NCBI GenBank assembly: GCA_964422185.1
Contig: CAYRAG010000003.1
Location: forward strand, 1-64,000
From: CALXCT01 sp964422185
Lineage (GTDB): Bacteria; Bacillota; Clostridia; Oscillospirales; Oscillospiraceae
Direction of reading: 5' to 3'
DNA: 64,000 nucleotides
Shown here piece after piece: positions 40,117 through 49,761 of this stretch. A model generated the notes under the pieces. That model was not told the DNA's origin. It searched no databases and saw only the letters and a program-made list of their open reading frames with translations. The first letter of the stretch is position 1, and every line of letters starts with the position of its first letter. The position numbers and the translations under genes were made by a program.

Positions 40117-41013
40117 TCATTCGCCGCGGAAGTGTTCAACGATGGGAAAGGGGCCTGGGACCGTTTTGAGATGGGGGCACATCTCCAGGAACGCCTCCTG
40201 AAAGTCGGGGTTCCCGCCGCAGGCAACCGCCTCCACATGGGACATCCAGTCCAGCCCGACCCTGTGAATGAAGTCGTACACCACGGATCTGTCCCTGCCT
40301 GGCTGGATCCAGAGGAGATCACCCGTCCCGGCGTCGGTGATGCGGGTGGAGTACCTGTGCCCCCTGTGCAGAGGAATTTCGTCGAGGATCAGGATTCTGG
40401 AGAAGTGCCGCGGCCGTTTCAGCACGCGCGCCCCGCTGTCCGTGGCCTCTGTGTAGATCTCCTGCAGCCGGGCGGTGTCCATGTCCCCGATCGTGTTGCG
40501 GCAGACTCCGGTCTCGGCCGCGATGCTGCAGACGGATCGCTCCTCGAGCAGAAGCTCCTTTGCAAGATATGCCTCCAGAGCCCTGGTGAACCGGCCGCTC
40601 TCCGATGCGTACGGCAGCCGCTGATGATGCGTATGTCCGCAGTTCGGGCACTGGAACTGACACTTTTCCACCAGCAGCATTTTCCGCCTGCCGCCCCAGG
40701 GAACATCCAGGAGTTTGACGAAGATGTGGTCATTCACAGACGAACGGCCGCCGCAGTGCGGGCACACCCTGTCTTCCTCTGTCACTTTCTGGCAGCCTTT
40801 GCAGATGAACATCTGACCCTCCGCCGCGCCGCGACGGTTCGGGAGGTCACGCAGGAAAGTGCCGGCAGGGACAAAGCCCGGCAGATCCTCTCGCATGACC
40901 ATTGCGCCTTCCCATGCGTATTCTCCCCCGGCGCCGGTGAACCGAGGCGCCGGTGGTTCCGCTGCCGTGTCCTCTCTCCGGGGGGTCTCTCCGGGATTGA
41001 GGTTCTGTTTCAC
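40117..41013 (-). CDS. ISL3-family transposase-like protein, truncated and catalytically altered
   Basis: 298 residues from GTG behind GGAGG. Zinc ribbon CKGCQ-x-CPHC and CQFQCPNCGHTHHQRL, the HTH-like region CSIAAETGVCRNTIGDM, then the DDE start RILILDEIPLHRGHRYST of ISL3 enzymes. The second Asp (normally in MDM) is replaced: AVACGGNPDFQEAFLEMCPH. Where homologues have an FDHFHIV-like block this reads PGPFPIVEHF. The protein then stops, so the last ~100 residues with the Glu are missing. The zinc ribbon and HTH remain intact. No terminal repeats seen. Dead copy or a DNA-binding relic. Confidence 0.8.
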   Translation of the reverse strand: MKQNLNPGETPRREDTAAEPPAPRFTGAGGEYAWEGAMVMREDLPGFVPAGTFLRDLPNRRGAAEGQMFICKGCQKVTEEDRVCPHCGGRSSVNDHIFVKLLDVPWGGRRKMLLVEKCQFQCPNCGHTHHQRLPYASESGRFTRALEAYLAKELLLEERSVCSIAAETGVCRNTIGDMDTARLQEIYTEATDSGARVLKRPRHFSRILILDEIPLHRGHRYSTRITDAGTGDLLWIQPGRDRSVVYDFIHRVGLDWMSHVEAVACGGNPDFQEAFLEMCPHLKTVPGPFPIVEHFRGE

Positions 41014-41182
41014 ATTTCCCGCCTCCTGATCATCTTCCGGTCTGAGCACACTATATCATGATTTGCCGCAGGATCCAGCCCCTTAATCCGCATTCTGCGC
41101 GGCAGGCTGTATGCTCCCGGCGGATGACGACTGCTGTCTCCATGCCCGCGGGCGTCCCCGCGGGAAGCGTGCGCCAACGGTA

Positions 41183-41210
41183 TGGACAAACAGGAAAAAT
41201 GTGGTATAAT
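41183..41210 (+). promoter_or_regulatory. Promoter of the class A PBP gene
   Basis: TGGACA, 16-nt spacer, perfect TATAAT, 85 nt before the start codon. Confidence 0.7.
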
Positions 41211-41295
41211 GGGCCCCGGTGCGCAGGAGCGTTTTCAGAATGGAGCCGGTTCCCGCGGGGGCCCGGATCCATGGAAAGAACTATGAGGTGCTGTT

Positions 41296-44121
41296 TTGGA
41301 CGAGAATAACCGGAGATATCAGAACACATATCAGGAGGAGCCCGCCAGCGCGCCGCCGCGGCGGACCAGAAAAAGGCGCCGCCGCAGGAACCCGTTTGTC
41401 GTGGTGCTGAAGATTCTGGGGACGATCCTGCTGGTTCTGCTGTGTACGGCCGCTCTGCTGGCGTGTCTGGGCGCGAACTATATCAACACCGTGATTATGC
41501 CCCAGACCGACCTGGATCTGGACGCGTTCATGCTCAATGAGCAGAGCGTCATGTACTACTGGGACAGGAACGCGGGGGATTACCGGGAGCTGACGACGCT
41601 GGCCACGGCGGAGAACTCCATCCCGGTGACCTACGAGGAGATCCCGAAACACCTGATTGACGCCACCATTGCCATGGAGGACAAGCGCTTTGAGACCCAC
41701 CACGGCGTGGACTGGGTCCGCACGGGCAAGGCGATTTTAAACATGTTCACCGGGCAGGATATCCAGGGCGGCTCCACCCTGACGCAGCAGCTGATCAAGA
41801 ACCTGACGCAGTACGACGATGTGACGGTGAAGCGGAAGGTGATCGAGATCTTCAAGGCGCTGGAGCTGGACGCCCACTACTCCAAGCAGGAGATCATCAC
41901 GGAGTATCTGAACTGGATCTACCTGGGCAGCAAGTGCCGGGGCGTGGGCGCCGCCTCCTACGAGTACTTCGGCAAGCCGGTGTCCGATCTGGATCTGGCG
42001 GAGTGCGCCAGCCTGATTTCCATTACCAACAACCCGTCCATCTATAATCCCTATGTGACCCGGGAGATTGAACGGGTCATTGACGGGGAGAAAGTGACCA
42101 AAACCGGGACGGAGTGGAACAAGTACCGGCAGGAGCTTGTCCTGTTCCAGATGCTGGATCAGGGGAAGATCACCCAGGAGGAGTATGACGCGGCCATCGC
42201 CGAGGAGCTCCACTTCAACAAGGAGCCGGGCACGGCGGAGCAGGGGGTCATCTACTCCTGGTACGAGGAGCAGGTCATCAACGATGTGCGGGACGACCTG
42301 ATGGAGCAGTACGGCTACTCCTCGGACGCGGTCAGTATGCTGCTGTCCACCGGCGGCCTGAAGATCTACACCTGCGTGGATCCGGACATCCAGGCGATTG
42401 CGGAGTCGGTCTACCGGGACCGCTCCAATCTGGACTATGTGTCCGACCTGGGCCAGCTGATGCAGTCGGCCATCACGGTGATTGACAACTCCACCGGCGA
42501 TGTGGTGGCGATTGTCGGCTCCATGGGGGAGAAGGAGGCCAACCGCATCTGGAGCTACGCCGTGGATACCAAACGCCAGCCGGGATCCTCCATCAAGCCG
42601 CTGTCCGCCTACTCCGCGGCGATGGAGATGGGCTATATCACGCCGTACTCCACCGTGGATGACTACCCGTTCCAGGTGATGAACGGCCGGCCCTGGCCGG
42701 TCAACGACGGCGCGGAGCGGTACAGGGGCCTGACCACGGTGTACAACGCCCTGACCCACTCTATCAACACCGTCGCCGTGCACCTGATCGGCGACTATGT
42801 CACCCCGGAGGCCTCATTTAACTTCGTGCGGGATACCTATCATATCACCAGCCTGGAGGAGCACCTGGTGGTGGGGGACGAGGTCATGAACGACTACGGC
42901 CTGTCCCAGATGGCGCTGGGCGGTCTGACCACCGGCGTGAATACCTTTGAGATGGCGGCGGCCTACGCCACCTTCCCCAATAACGGCGTGTACCGGAATC
43001 CCAGAACCTATACCAGGGTGCTGGACCGGAACGGCGATGTGCTGCTGGAGAACGAGAAAGTGCAGGAGGTGGCGCTGAAGGAGAGCACCGCCTACTACAT
43101 GAATACCATGCTGCAGAATGTGGTGGCGAACGGCACGGGCACCAGAGCCAGGTTCAGCGGAATGACCATGGCCGGCAAGACGGGCACCACCTCGGTGAAC
43201 AACGACAGATGGTTTGTGGGGTACACCCCCTACTACACCGCGGCGGTCTGGACCGGATACAAGACGCCGGAGAGAATGAGAACCGGATCGATCAACCCGG
43301 CGACGATCATGTGGAAGCTGGTGATGGAGCCGGTGCACAGCGGCCTGGAGAATAAGGGATTCCCCAAGCCGGACAACCTGGTCAGCATCGGCTACTGTCT
43401 GGACAGCGGCGGCCTGCCCACGGACAACTGCGCCCTGGATCCCAGAGGCAGCCGGGTGGGCAGCGGCTCCTTTGTCCGAAACGAGCTGGTTCCCACCGAG
43501 TACTGTACGCTCCACACCCCTGTCCAGGTGTGTACGGAGGATCCCATCCTGGACGCGGACGGCAATGAGACCGGCCTGTACCACCTGGCAGGGGAGTTCT
43601 GCCCGGAGGAGAGCGTCATCACGGTGGCCCTGCTGGACTACGACCGCGAGAATGTCGGCGGCGCGGGCGCGGGGGACAGCATCTATCTGCTGTCCTACAC
43701 CGAGGAGCAGGGGCCGTGCACCGTCCATACCTCAGAGACGGTGCCCGCCTATGACCCGTCTCTGTTCGACCCCATGGATCCCAACACCTGGCCCACGGAC
43801 GACCCGAACTTCAATATTCTGGATCCCAACACCTGGCCCACCGCAAATCCGGGCGTGACGGATCCCGCCGTGCCGCCCGCGGATCCCGGCACGCAGCCCA
43901 CGGAGCCCGCGGATCCCGGCACGCAGCCCACGGAGCCGACGCAGCCCGCGCAGCCGACGCAGCCGGGGCAGACCCCGGATCCCGGCACCCCGGAACCGCC
44001 GGCCACGGACAGCCCGGAGTCCCCGGCGCCCGGCCAGTCGGACACACCTCCTCCCGCCCAGTCCCCGGATGTTTCCCCCGGCCCGGAGGAGTCAACGCAG
44101 CCGCCGGAACCCGGCGAATAA
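41296..44121 (+). CDS. Class A penicillin-binding protein (PBP1A family)
   Basis: 941 residues; starts TTG behind GAGGTG. Basic cytoplasmic tail, one membrane anchor (about residues 33-55), then the GT51 glycosyltransferase with the catalytic Glu in MEDKRFETHHGVDW near 127 and GGSTLTQQLIKNLT. The transpeptidase follows: SxxK in PGSSIKP near 431, SxN in HSINTV near 489 and KTGTT near 625. It polymerises and cross-links peptidoglycan. The C-terminus is a long Pro/Thr/Asp-rich tail with DPGTQPTEP repeats, likely crossing or binding the wall. Single gene with a strong terminator. Confidence 0.96.
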   Translation: MDENNRRYQNTYQEEPASAPPRRTRKRRRRRNPFVVVLKILGTILLVLLCTAALLACLGANYINTVIMPQTDLDLDAFMLNEQSVMYYWDRNAGDYRELTTLATAENSIPVTYEEIPKHLIDATIAMEDKRFETHHGVDWVRTGKAILNMFTGQDIQGGSTLTQQLIKNLTQYDDVTVKRKVIEIFKALELDAHYSKQEIITEYLNWIYLGSKCRGVGAASYEYFGKPVSDLDLAECASLISITNNPSIYNPYVTREIERVIDGEKVTKTGTEWNKYRQELVLFQMLDQGKITQEEYDAAIAEELHFNKEPGTAEQGVIYSWYEEQVINDVRDDLMEQYGYSSDAVSMLLSTGGLKIYTCVDPDIQAIAESVYRDRSNLDYVSDLGQLMQSAITVIDNSTGDVVAIVGSMGEKEANRIWSYAVDTKRQPGSSIKPLSAYSAAMEMGYITPYSTVDDYPFQVMNGRPWPVNDGAERYRGLTTVYNALTHSINTVAVHLIGDYVTPEASFNFVRDTYHITSLEEHLVVGDEVMNDYGLSQMALGGLTTGVNTFEMAAAYATFPNNGVYRNPRTYTRVLDRNGDVLLENEKVQEVALKESTAYYMNTMLQNVVANGTGTRARFSGMTMAGKTGTTSVNNDRWFVGYTPYYTAAVWTGYKTPERMRTGSINPATIMWKLVMEPVHSGLENKGFPKPDNLVSIGYCLDSGGLPTDNCALDPRGSRVGSGSFVRNELVPTEYCTLHTPVQVCTEDPILDADGNETGLYHLAGEFCPEESVITVALLDYDRENVGGAGAGDSIYLLSYTEEQGPCTVHTSETVPAYDPSLFDPMDPNTWPTDDPNFNILDPNTWPTANPGVTDPAVPPADPGTQPTEPADPGTQPTEPTQPAQPTQPGQTPDPGTPEPPATDSPESPAPGQSDTPPPAQSPDVSPGPEESTQPPEPGE

Positions 44122-44149
44122 GCGCGCCCCGGATCTGACAGAGGGAAAA

Positions 44150-44178
44150 GAGGAGGCTCTCAGAGCCCCCTCTTTTTT
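44150..44178 (+). terminator. Terminator after the PBP gene
   Basis: Stem GAGGAGGCTCT / AGAGCCCCCTC with one mismatch, one-base loop, followed by TTTTTT. Confidence 0.8.
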
Positions 44179-44284
44179 CGGGTGTGCCGGGCGGAGGGGG
44201 ATAACCCTTCAGACGGCCCGGCGCCGGATGCCACCCCCGCGGCACAGCCATGGCCGTCTGCCGGGAGAATTGTCAGACTCCCTA

Positions 44285-44335
44285 TTGACAAATCGCGGCG
44301 GCGGTCTATAATGTTTTCTATGAAACTGTTTCATA
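44285..44335 (+). promoter_or_regulatory. Promoter and palindromic operator of the MarR-ABC exporter operon
   Basis: Perfect TTGACA, 16-nt spacer, perfect TATAAT, followed directly by the perfect 17-bp palindrome TATGAAACTGTTTCATA (44319-44335). An operator at the start of transcription just before a MarR gene points to autoregulation. Confidence 0.85.
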
Positions 44336-44359
44336 TAAAACGAAAGAAGGGAAGAAAGC

Positions 44360-44824
44360 TTGGATCCGTATATCCCTCTGGCGCACGAGATCCGCACGCT
44401 GGACAATCTCATGATGCGCAACTTCATGATACGGATGCACGCCACCGGTCTGGATGAGATGACCGTGATGCACGGGTGGATCCTGGGCTTCCTGGAGCAG
44501 CGGGAGGGCCAGGATGTGTATCAGCGGGACATTGAGGCCGAGTTTTACATCGGGCGGTCCACCGTGACCAATATTCTCCAGAGAATGGAGGGGAAGGGAC
44601 TGATCCGCAGACAGTCCGTGGACTGCGACGCCAGGCTGAAGAAGCTGGAGCTGACCCCGCTGGGCAGGCAGGTGCTGGTCTGCATGAGGCCTGTCGTCAT
44701 GGAGGTCGACCGGCAGCTTCGGCAGGGCATCCCGGAGGAGGAGCTGGAGGCGTTCCGGGAGACACTGCGGAAGCTGCGCGGCAACGCCCTGTGCTGCGCC
44801 GGAAACCAGGAGACGATACTATGA
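44360..44824 (+). CDS. MarR-family transcriptional regulator
   Basis: 154 residues starting TTG behind GAAGGGAAG. Winged helix-turn-helix: DIEAEFYIGRSTVTNILQRM recognition region, then the wing ECDARLKK-like DCDARLKKLELTPLG. Dimeric repressor of the exporter that follows; the palindrome at 44319-44335 is its obvious target. It overlaps the first ABC gene by 4 bp (ATGA), so repressor and pump are coupled. Inducer unknown, probably a drug-like compound. Confidence 0.93.
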   Translation: MDPYIPLAHEIRTLDNLMMRNFMIRMHATGLDEMTVMHGWILGFLEQREGQDVYQRDIEAEFYIGRSTVTNILQRMEGKGLIRRQSVDCDARLKKLELTPLGRQVLVCMRPVVMEVDRQLRQGIPEEELEAFRETLRKLRGNALCCAGNQETIL

Positions 44825-46572
44825 TAAAAACACTGTTGAAACATGTGGGGGAGTATAAGCGGGACTCCATCCTCACCCCCGTTTTCATGATCCTTGAGGT
44901 GCTGGTGGATATCATCATCCCCCTTCTCATGGCGTCCATTATTGACAACGGCGTGGAGAAAGGGGACATCCACCACATCCTCGTGATGGGCGGCATCATG
45001 ATCGTCATGGCGCTGTTCGGGCTGCTCACCGGTCTGCTGGGCGGCGCGTTCGGCGCCCGGGCGTCCGCCGGGTTCGCCAAAAACCTGCGCCAGGCGATCT
45101 TTGATAAGATTCAGACTTTCTCGTTTGCCAGCATCGACAAATTTTCCACTTCCAGCCTGATCACCCGCCTGACCACGGATGTGACCACGATCCAGAACGC
45201 GTATATGATGATTCTGCGCATGTTCGTCCGGGCGCCCATGTCCATGATTATGGCCATGATCATGGCGTTCTTCCTCAGCCCCCGGCTGGCCAGCGTTTAC
45301 CTGGTCGCCGTGATTCTGCTGGGTATCGCGATCTTCCTGATCGTGAGGAAAGCCACGGGCTACTTCAAACAGGCGTTTCCCAAATACGACGCCCTGAACG
45401 CCTCCATCCAGGAGAATGTGTCCGGCATCCGGGTGGTAAAGGCCTATGTCCGGGAGGACTTTGAGACATCCAAGCTCTTCCGGGCCAGCAAGGCCATCTA
45501 TGACATCTTTGTCCGGGCGGAGACTCAGACCATCTACAACCAGCCGCTGATGAACGCCACCATCCACGCCTGCGTCCTGCTCATCAGCTGGATGGGCGCG
45601 AAGATGATCGTCCAGAACGAGCTGACGACCGGCGCGCTGTCCTCCCTGCTGTCGTACTGCATGGCGATCCTGATGAATCTGACGATGGTCTCCATGATCT
45701 TCGTCATGGTGGTCATGTCCACCGCCAGCGTGCAGCGGATCTACGAGGTGCTCACGGAGGAGAGCGAGCTGCACAATCCGGACGAGCCCGTCTATGATGT
45801 GCCCGACGGCTCCATCCGGTTTGACCATGTCTCGTTCCAGTACAACAATACCTGCGAAACGCCGGTGCTCCGGGATATCAGCCTGGAGATCCGATCCGGG
45901 GAGACGCTGGGCATCATCGGCGGAACCGGCAGCGGCAAGACCAGCCTGGTCAACCTCATCAGCCGCCTGTACGATGTGACGGAGGGCAGCGTGAGTGTGG
46001 GCGGCCGGGATGTCCGGGAGTATGATCTGGACACGCTGCGCAGCCAGGTCTCCGTCGTGCTGCAGAAAAATGTGCTCTTCTCCGGCACGGTGCTGGAGAA
46101 CCTGCGCTGGGGCGATGAGCACGCCACGGAGGAGGAGTGCGTCCGGGCCTGCCGGCTCGCCTGCGCGGACGAGTTCATCTCCAGAATGCCGGACGGCTAC
46201 CAGTCCCACATCGAGCGGGGCGGCGCGAACCTGTCCGGCGGCCAGCGCCAGAGACTGTGTATCGCCCGGGCTCTGCTGAAGAAGCCGAAGATCCTGATTC
46301 TGGACGACTCCACCAGCGCGGTGGATACCGCCACGGACGCCAGGATCCGGGAGGCGTTCGCCACCGAGATCCCGGACACCACGAAGCTGATCATCGCGCA
46401 GCGCATCTCCAGCGTGCAGAACGCGGATCGGATTCTCGTCATGGACGACGGCTGCATCAACGGCATCGGCACCCATGAGGAACTGCTCAAAACCAATGAG
46501 ATCTACCGCAGTGTCTACCTGTCCCAGACCCAGGACGGCGGAGACTTCGATGAGAACGGGGGTGAGGACTGA
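44821..46572 (+). CDS. ABC exporter subunit 1 (multidrug/lipid type)
   Basis: 583 residues, one half-transporter: six helices in the N-terminal part, then the ATPase with Walker A GGTGSGKTS near residue 367, signature LSGGQRQR near 471 and Walker B ILILDDSTSAVD. The Asp-Ser after Walker B replaces the usual Glu (D-x-x-Asp-Ser), which in heterodimeric exporters marks the degenerate site. It pairs with the next gene, whose start overlaps its stop. Exported compound unknown. Confidence 0.94.
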   Translation: MIKTLLKHVGEYKRDSILTPVFMILEVLVDIIIPLLMASIIDNGVEKGDIHHILVMGGIMIVMALFGLLTGLLGGAFGARASAGFAKNLRQAIFDKIQTFSFASIDKFSTSSLITRLTTDVTTIQNAYMMILRMFVRAPMSMIMAMIMAFFLSPRLASVYLVAVILLGIAIFLIVRKATGYFKQAFPKYDALNASIQENVSGIRVVKAYVREDFETSKLFRASKAIYDIFVRAETQTIYNQPLMNATIHACVLLISWMGAKMIVQNELTTGALSSLLSYCMAILMNLTMVSMIFVMVVMSTASVQRIYEVLTEESELHNPDEPVYDVPDGSIRFDHVSFQYNNTCETPVLRDISLEIRSGETLGIIGGTGSGKTSLVNLISRLYDVTEGSVSVGGRDVREYDLDTLRSQVSVVLQKNVLFSGTVLENLRWGDEHATEEECVRACRLACADEFISRMPDGYQSHIERGGANLSGGQRQRLCIARALLKKPKILILDDSTSAVDTATDARIREAFATEIPDTTKLIIAQRISSVQNADRILVMDDGCINGIGTHEELLKTNEIYRSVYLSQTQDGGDFDENGGED

Positions 46573-48482
46573 TGCCGGGAATGAGCGCGCGCCGCGGCGC
46601 ACCAAAGGTCCATGTGGAGCACCCGTTCCAGCTCCTGGCCCGCCTGCTGCGCTATATCGGGAAACACTACCTGCCCCATGTCATCATCGTGGTGGTCTGC
46701 ACCTTTGTCAGCGTCTACGGACAGCTCCAGGCCGTCATGTTTATCCAGGCCCTGATCGATGACTTTATCAAACCCCTGCTCCTGGTGGAGCACCCGGACT
46801 TCACGCCTCTGGCCCATGAGATGATCCGGGTGGCGATCTTCTGCGCCCTGGCGGCCGTCGCCACTTTCATCCAGCAGTTTATCCTGGTTCGCGTGACCCA
46901 GGGCACGCTGCGCAACCTGCGCGACGACCTCTTCCAGCACATGGAGAAGCTGCCGGTCCGCTATTTCGACACCCACCCCCACGGCGACATTATGTCCGTG
47001 TACACCAACGATATCGACACCCTGCGCCAGATGATCAGCCAGTCCATCCCCCAGATGCTCAACAGCGCCGTGTCCATGGTGGGAACCCTGATCAGCATGC
47101 TCACGCTGAATGTGCCGCTCACCTTTGTCTCCCTTCTGGTGATCCTCGTGCTGGTGCTTGTCTCCCGGAAACTGGTGAGCGCCAGCGGAAACTTCTTCCT
47201 GCGCCAGCAGCGGGATCTGGGCTCCCTGAACGGCTACATCGAGGAGATGATGGACGGCCAGAAGGTGGTCAAGGTGTTCAGCCACGAGGAGAAGACGAAA
47301 GAGGAGTTCCGCCGGCGCAATGAGCAGCTGTTCGACTCCGCCTCCAAAGCGAACATGATCGCCAACGCGTTCGGGCCGGTCTCCATGCAGATCGGCAACC
47401 TCAGCTATGTGGTGTGCGCCGTCATCGGCGGCGCCATGGCGCTCAACGGGTTCTGGAGCTTCACCCTCGGAAAGCTGGTCAGCTACCTCACCCTCAACCG
47501 CGGCCTGATCAATCCCATCGGCCAGATCAGCCAGCAGCTCAACTTTGTGGTCATGGCCCTGGCCGGCGCGGATCGGATCTTCAAACTCATGGACGAGGAG
47601 GAGGAGAAGGACGAGGGCGATATCACCCTGGTCCGCACCGCGAAGGATGAGAACGGGAACCTGATCGAGAGCGAGAAGCGCACCGGCACCTGGGCGTGGA
47701 AGCACATCCGGGAGGACGGCGCCGCGGAGTATGTGCCCCTTCAGGGCGGTGTGATTCTGGATCATGTGGATTTCGGCTATATTCCCGATAAGATTGTGCT
47801 GCACGATGTGAGTCTGTACGCCCAGCCCGGCCAGAAGATCGCGTTTGTCGGCTCCACCGGCGCCGGAAAGACCACCATTACCAGCCTGATCAACCGCTTC
47901 TATGACATCCAGGAGGGGAAGATCCTCTACGACGGCATCGACATCCGGAAGATCCGAAAGGCGGATCTGCGCCGCTCCCTGGGCGCCGTGCTCCAGGACA
48001 CCCACCTGTTCACCGGCACGGTGATGGAGAATATCCGGTTCGGGCGGCTGGACGCCACGGATGAGGAGGTCATCGCCGCGGCAAAACTGGCGAACGCGGA
48101 TCCCTTTATCCGCCGGCTGCCCCAGGGCTACCAGACCATCCTCACCGGGGACGGCGCCAGCCTGAGCCAGGGCCAGCGCCAGCTGCTGGCCATCGCCCGC
48201 GCCGCTGTGGCGAATCCGCCGGTTCTGATCCTGGACGAGGCGACCTCGTCCATCGACACCAGAACCGAGCGCATTGTGCAGGACGGTATGGACAAGCTCA
48301 TGGCCGGGCGGACCACCTTTGTCATCGCCCACCGCCTGTCCACCATCCGCAACAGCGACTGCATCATGGTGCTGGAGCAGGGCCGCATCATCGAGCGCGG
48401 CAACCATGAGCAGCTTCTGGAGCAGAAGGGACGGTACTATCAGCTGTACACCGGCAACAGGCCGGAACACGAGACCGCGTGA
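46572..48482 (+). CDS. ABC exporter subunit 2 (multidrug/lipid type)
   Basis: 636 residues. Six helices, then Walker A GSTGAGKTT near 427, signature LSQGQRQLLAIAR near 531 (Q in place of G) and Walker B VLILDEATSSID with the catalytic Glu, making this the active site of the pair. An acidic insert EEEEKDEGDITLV followed by about 40 residues sits between the membrane part and the ATPase, unlike subunit 1. A strong terminator follows. Confidence 0.94.
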   Translation: MPGMSARRGAPKVHVEHPFQLLARLLRYIGKHYLPHVIIVVVCTFVSVYGQLQAVMFIQALIDDFIKPLLLVEHPDFTPLAHEMIRVAIFCALAAVATFIQQFILVRVTQGTLRNLRDDLFQHMEKLPVRYFDTHPHGDIMSVYTNDIDTLRQMISQSIPQMLNSAVSMVGTLISMLTLNVPLTFVSLLVILVLVLVSRKLVSASGNFFLRQQRDLGSLNGYIEEMMDGQKVVKVFSHEEKTKEEFRRRNEQLFDSASKANMIANAFGPVSMQIGNLSYVVCAVIGGAMALNGFWSFTLGKLVSYLTLNRGLINPIGQISQQLNFVVMALAGADRIFKLMDEEEEKDEGDITLVRTAKDENGNLIESEKRTGTWAWKHIREDGAAEYVPLQGGVILDHVDFGYIPDKIVLHDVSLYAQPGQKIAFVGSTGAGKTTITSLINRFYDIQEGKILYDGIDIRKIRKADLRRSLGAVLQDTHLFTGTVMENIRFGRLDATDEEVIAAAKLANADPFIRRLPQGYQTILTGDGASLSQGQRQLLAIARAAVANPPVLILDEATSSIDTRTERIVQDGMDKLMAGRTTFVIAHRLSTIRNSDCIMVLEQGRIIERGNHEQLLEQKGRYYQLYTGNRPEHETA

Positions 48483-48487
48483 AAAAA

Positions 48488-48531
48488 CACAGCGTCCCGG
48501 GGAGTCGGAACAGACCCTCCGGGACGCTGTG
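48488..48531. terminator. Terminator between the exporter operon and fba
   Basis: 13-bp stem CACAGCGTCCCGG / CCGGGACGCTGTG; on the minus strand it is followed by TTTTTTC, so it ends fba, and it may also stop the exporter. Confidence 0.75.
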
Positions 48532-48549
48532 TGTATTGTGTCTGACCGA

Positions 48550-49515
48550 TCACGCCTTGCCGGCGCAGCCCAGGACATCCACCAGCTTGTGCTTGACCAG
48601 CTGCTTGATGTTCTCGCGGGCGGGCTTGAGGTACTGGCGGGGATCAAAGTGATCGGGATGCTCATTGAAGTACTGGCGGATGGTGGCGGTCATCGCCAGA
48701 CGCAGGTCGGAGTCGATGTTGATCTTGCACACGGACAGGGAGGCGGCCTTGCGCAGCTGCTCCTCGGGGATGCCCACCGCGTCCGGCATCTGTCCGCCGT
48801 TTTCATTGATCATCTTCACAAAGTTCTGCGGCACGCTGGAGGAGCCGTGGAGCACGATGGGGAAGCCGGGCAGGCGCCGGGAGACCTCCTCCAGGATATC
48901 GAAGCGCAGCGGAGGCGGAACCAGGATGCCCTGCTCATTCCGGGTGCACTGATCCGCCGTGAACTTGTAGGCGCCGTGGCTCGTGCCGATGGCGATGGCC
49001 AGGGAGTCGCAGCCGGTCTTCTCCACAAACTCCTGGACCTCTTCCGGCCTGGTGTAGGAGGAGTCCTCCGCCTTGACCTTCACCTCGTCCTCCACGCCGG
49101 CGAGGGAGCCCAGCTCCGCCTCGACCACGACCCCGTGGTCATGGGCGTACTCCACAACTTTCCTCGTGATCTCGATGTTCTCGGCGAACGGCTTGCTGCT
49201 GGCGTCGATCATGACGGAGGTGAAGCCGCCGTCCACGCAGGACTTGCACAGCTCGAAGCTGTCGCCGTGATCCAGATGCAGGCAGATGGGAAGGCCCGTC
49301 TCGATGATGGCGGCCTCCACCAGCTTGATCAGGTAGGTGTGGTTGGCGTAGGCGCGGGCGCCCTTGGAGACCTGGAGAATCAGCGGGGCGTTGACCTCTT
49401 TGGCCGCCTCGGTGATGCCCTGGACGATCTCCATATTGTTCACATTGAAGGCGCCTATGGCGTAACCGCCGCTGTAGGCTTTTTCAAACATTTCTTTTGT
49501 GGTGACAAGAGGCAT
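48550..49515 (-). CDS. fba: Fructose-bisphosphate aldolase, class II
   Basis: 321 residues. Zinc-dependent aldolase cleaving fructose 1,6-bisphosphate. YAIGAFNVNNMEIVQGI, HLDHGDSFELCK (Zn and catalytic residues), EAELGSLAGVEDEV, GTSHGAYKF and IVLHGSSSVP are class II signatures. Start at MPLVTTKEMF, behind AAAGGAG; the frame runs on upstream without meaning. Divergent to the PPi-PFK gene, the preceding glycolytic step. Confidence 0.97.
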   Translation of the reverse strand: MPLVTTKEMFEKAYSGGYAIGAFNVNNMEIVQGITEAAKEVNAPLILQVSKGARAYANHTYLIKLVEAAIIETGLPICLHLDHGDSFELCKSCVDGGFTSVMIDASSKPFAENIEITRKVVEYAHDHGVVVEAELGSLAGVEDEVKVKAEDSSYTRPEEVQEFVEKTGCDSLAIAIGTSHGAYKFTADQCTRNEQGILVPPPLRFDILEEVSRRLPGFPIVLHGSSSVPQNFVKMINENGGQMPDAVGIPEEQLRKAASLSVCKINIDSDLRLAMTATIRQYFNEHPDHFDPRQYLKPARENIKQLVKHKLVDVLGCAGKA

Positions 49516-49600
49516 GACAGATGGCTCCTTTCCAATATTTCTGTGCGCCGCCGCGGCGCGGCGGGACAGGCGGGCAAAAGTTGCTTCCGGTTTCCCCATA

Positions 49601-49645
49601 AAGATATCATTCTTCATTGAAAATTGCAAGGGGTTGTGATACAAT
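49601..49645. promoter_or_regulatory. Overlapping divergent promoters of fba and the phosphofructokinase gene
   Basis: Minus strand TTGCAA, 17 nt, TATCTT (49624-49629, 49601-49606) for fba; plus strand TTGAAA, 17 nt, TACAAT (49617-49622, 49640-49645) for the kinase. The two -35 regions overlap, so the polymerases compete for the same DNA. Confidence 0.7.
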
Positions 49646-49761
49646 CGCGGCAGAGAGCGGAGATTCGCGCTGTGCGCGATCCGATGCAACACCGTATCCG
49701 CAGCGGAGGGGAAGCGTGCGGCTTCCCGGAGATCTCAAAGTTTTCACAAAAGGAGAGATTC

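Noticed and set aside
46515..48665. 716-codon open frame opposite the second ABC exporter gene, and a similar 686-codon frame at 44545-46605
   Set aside because: Same reason: antisense of the exporter genes, composition without folds or motifs.
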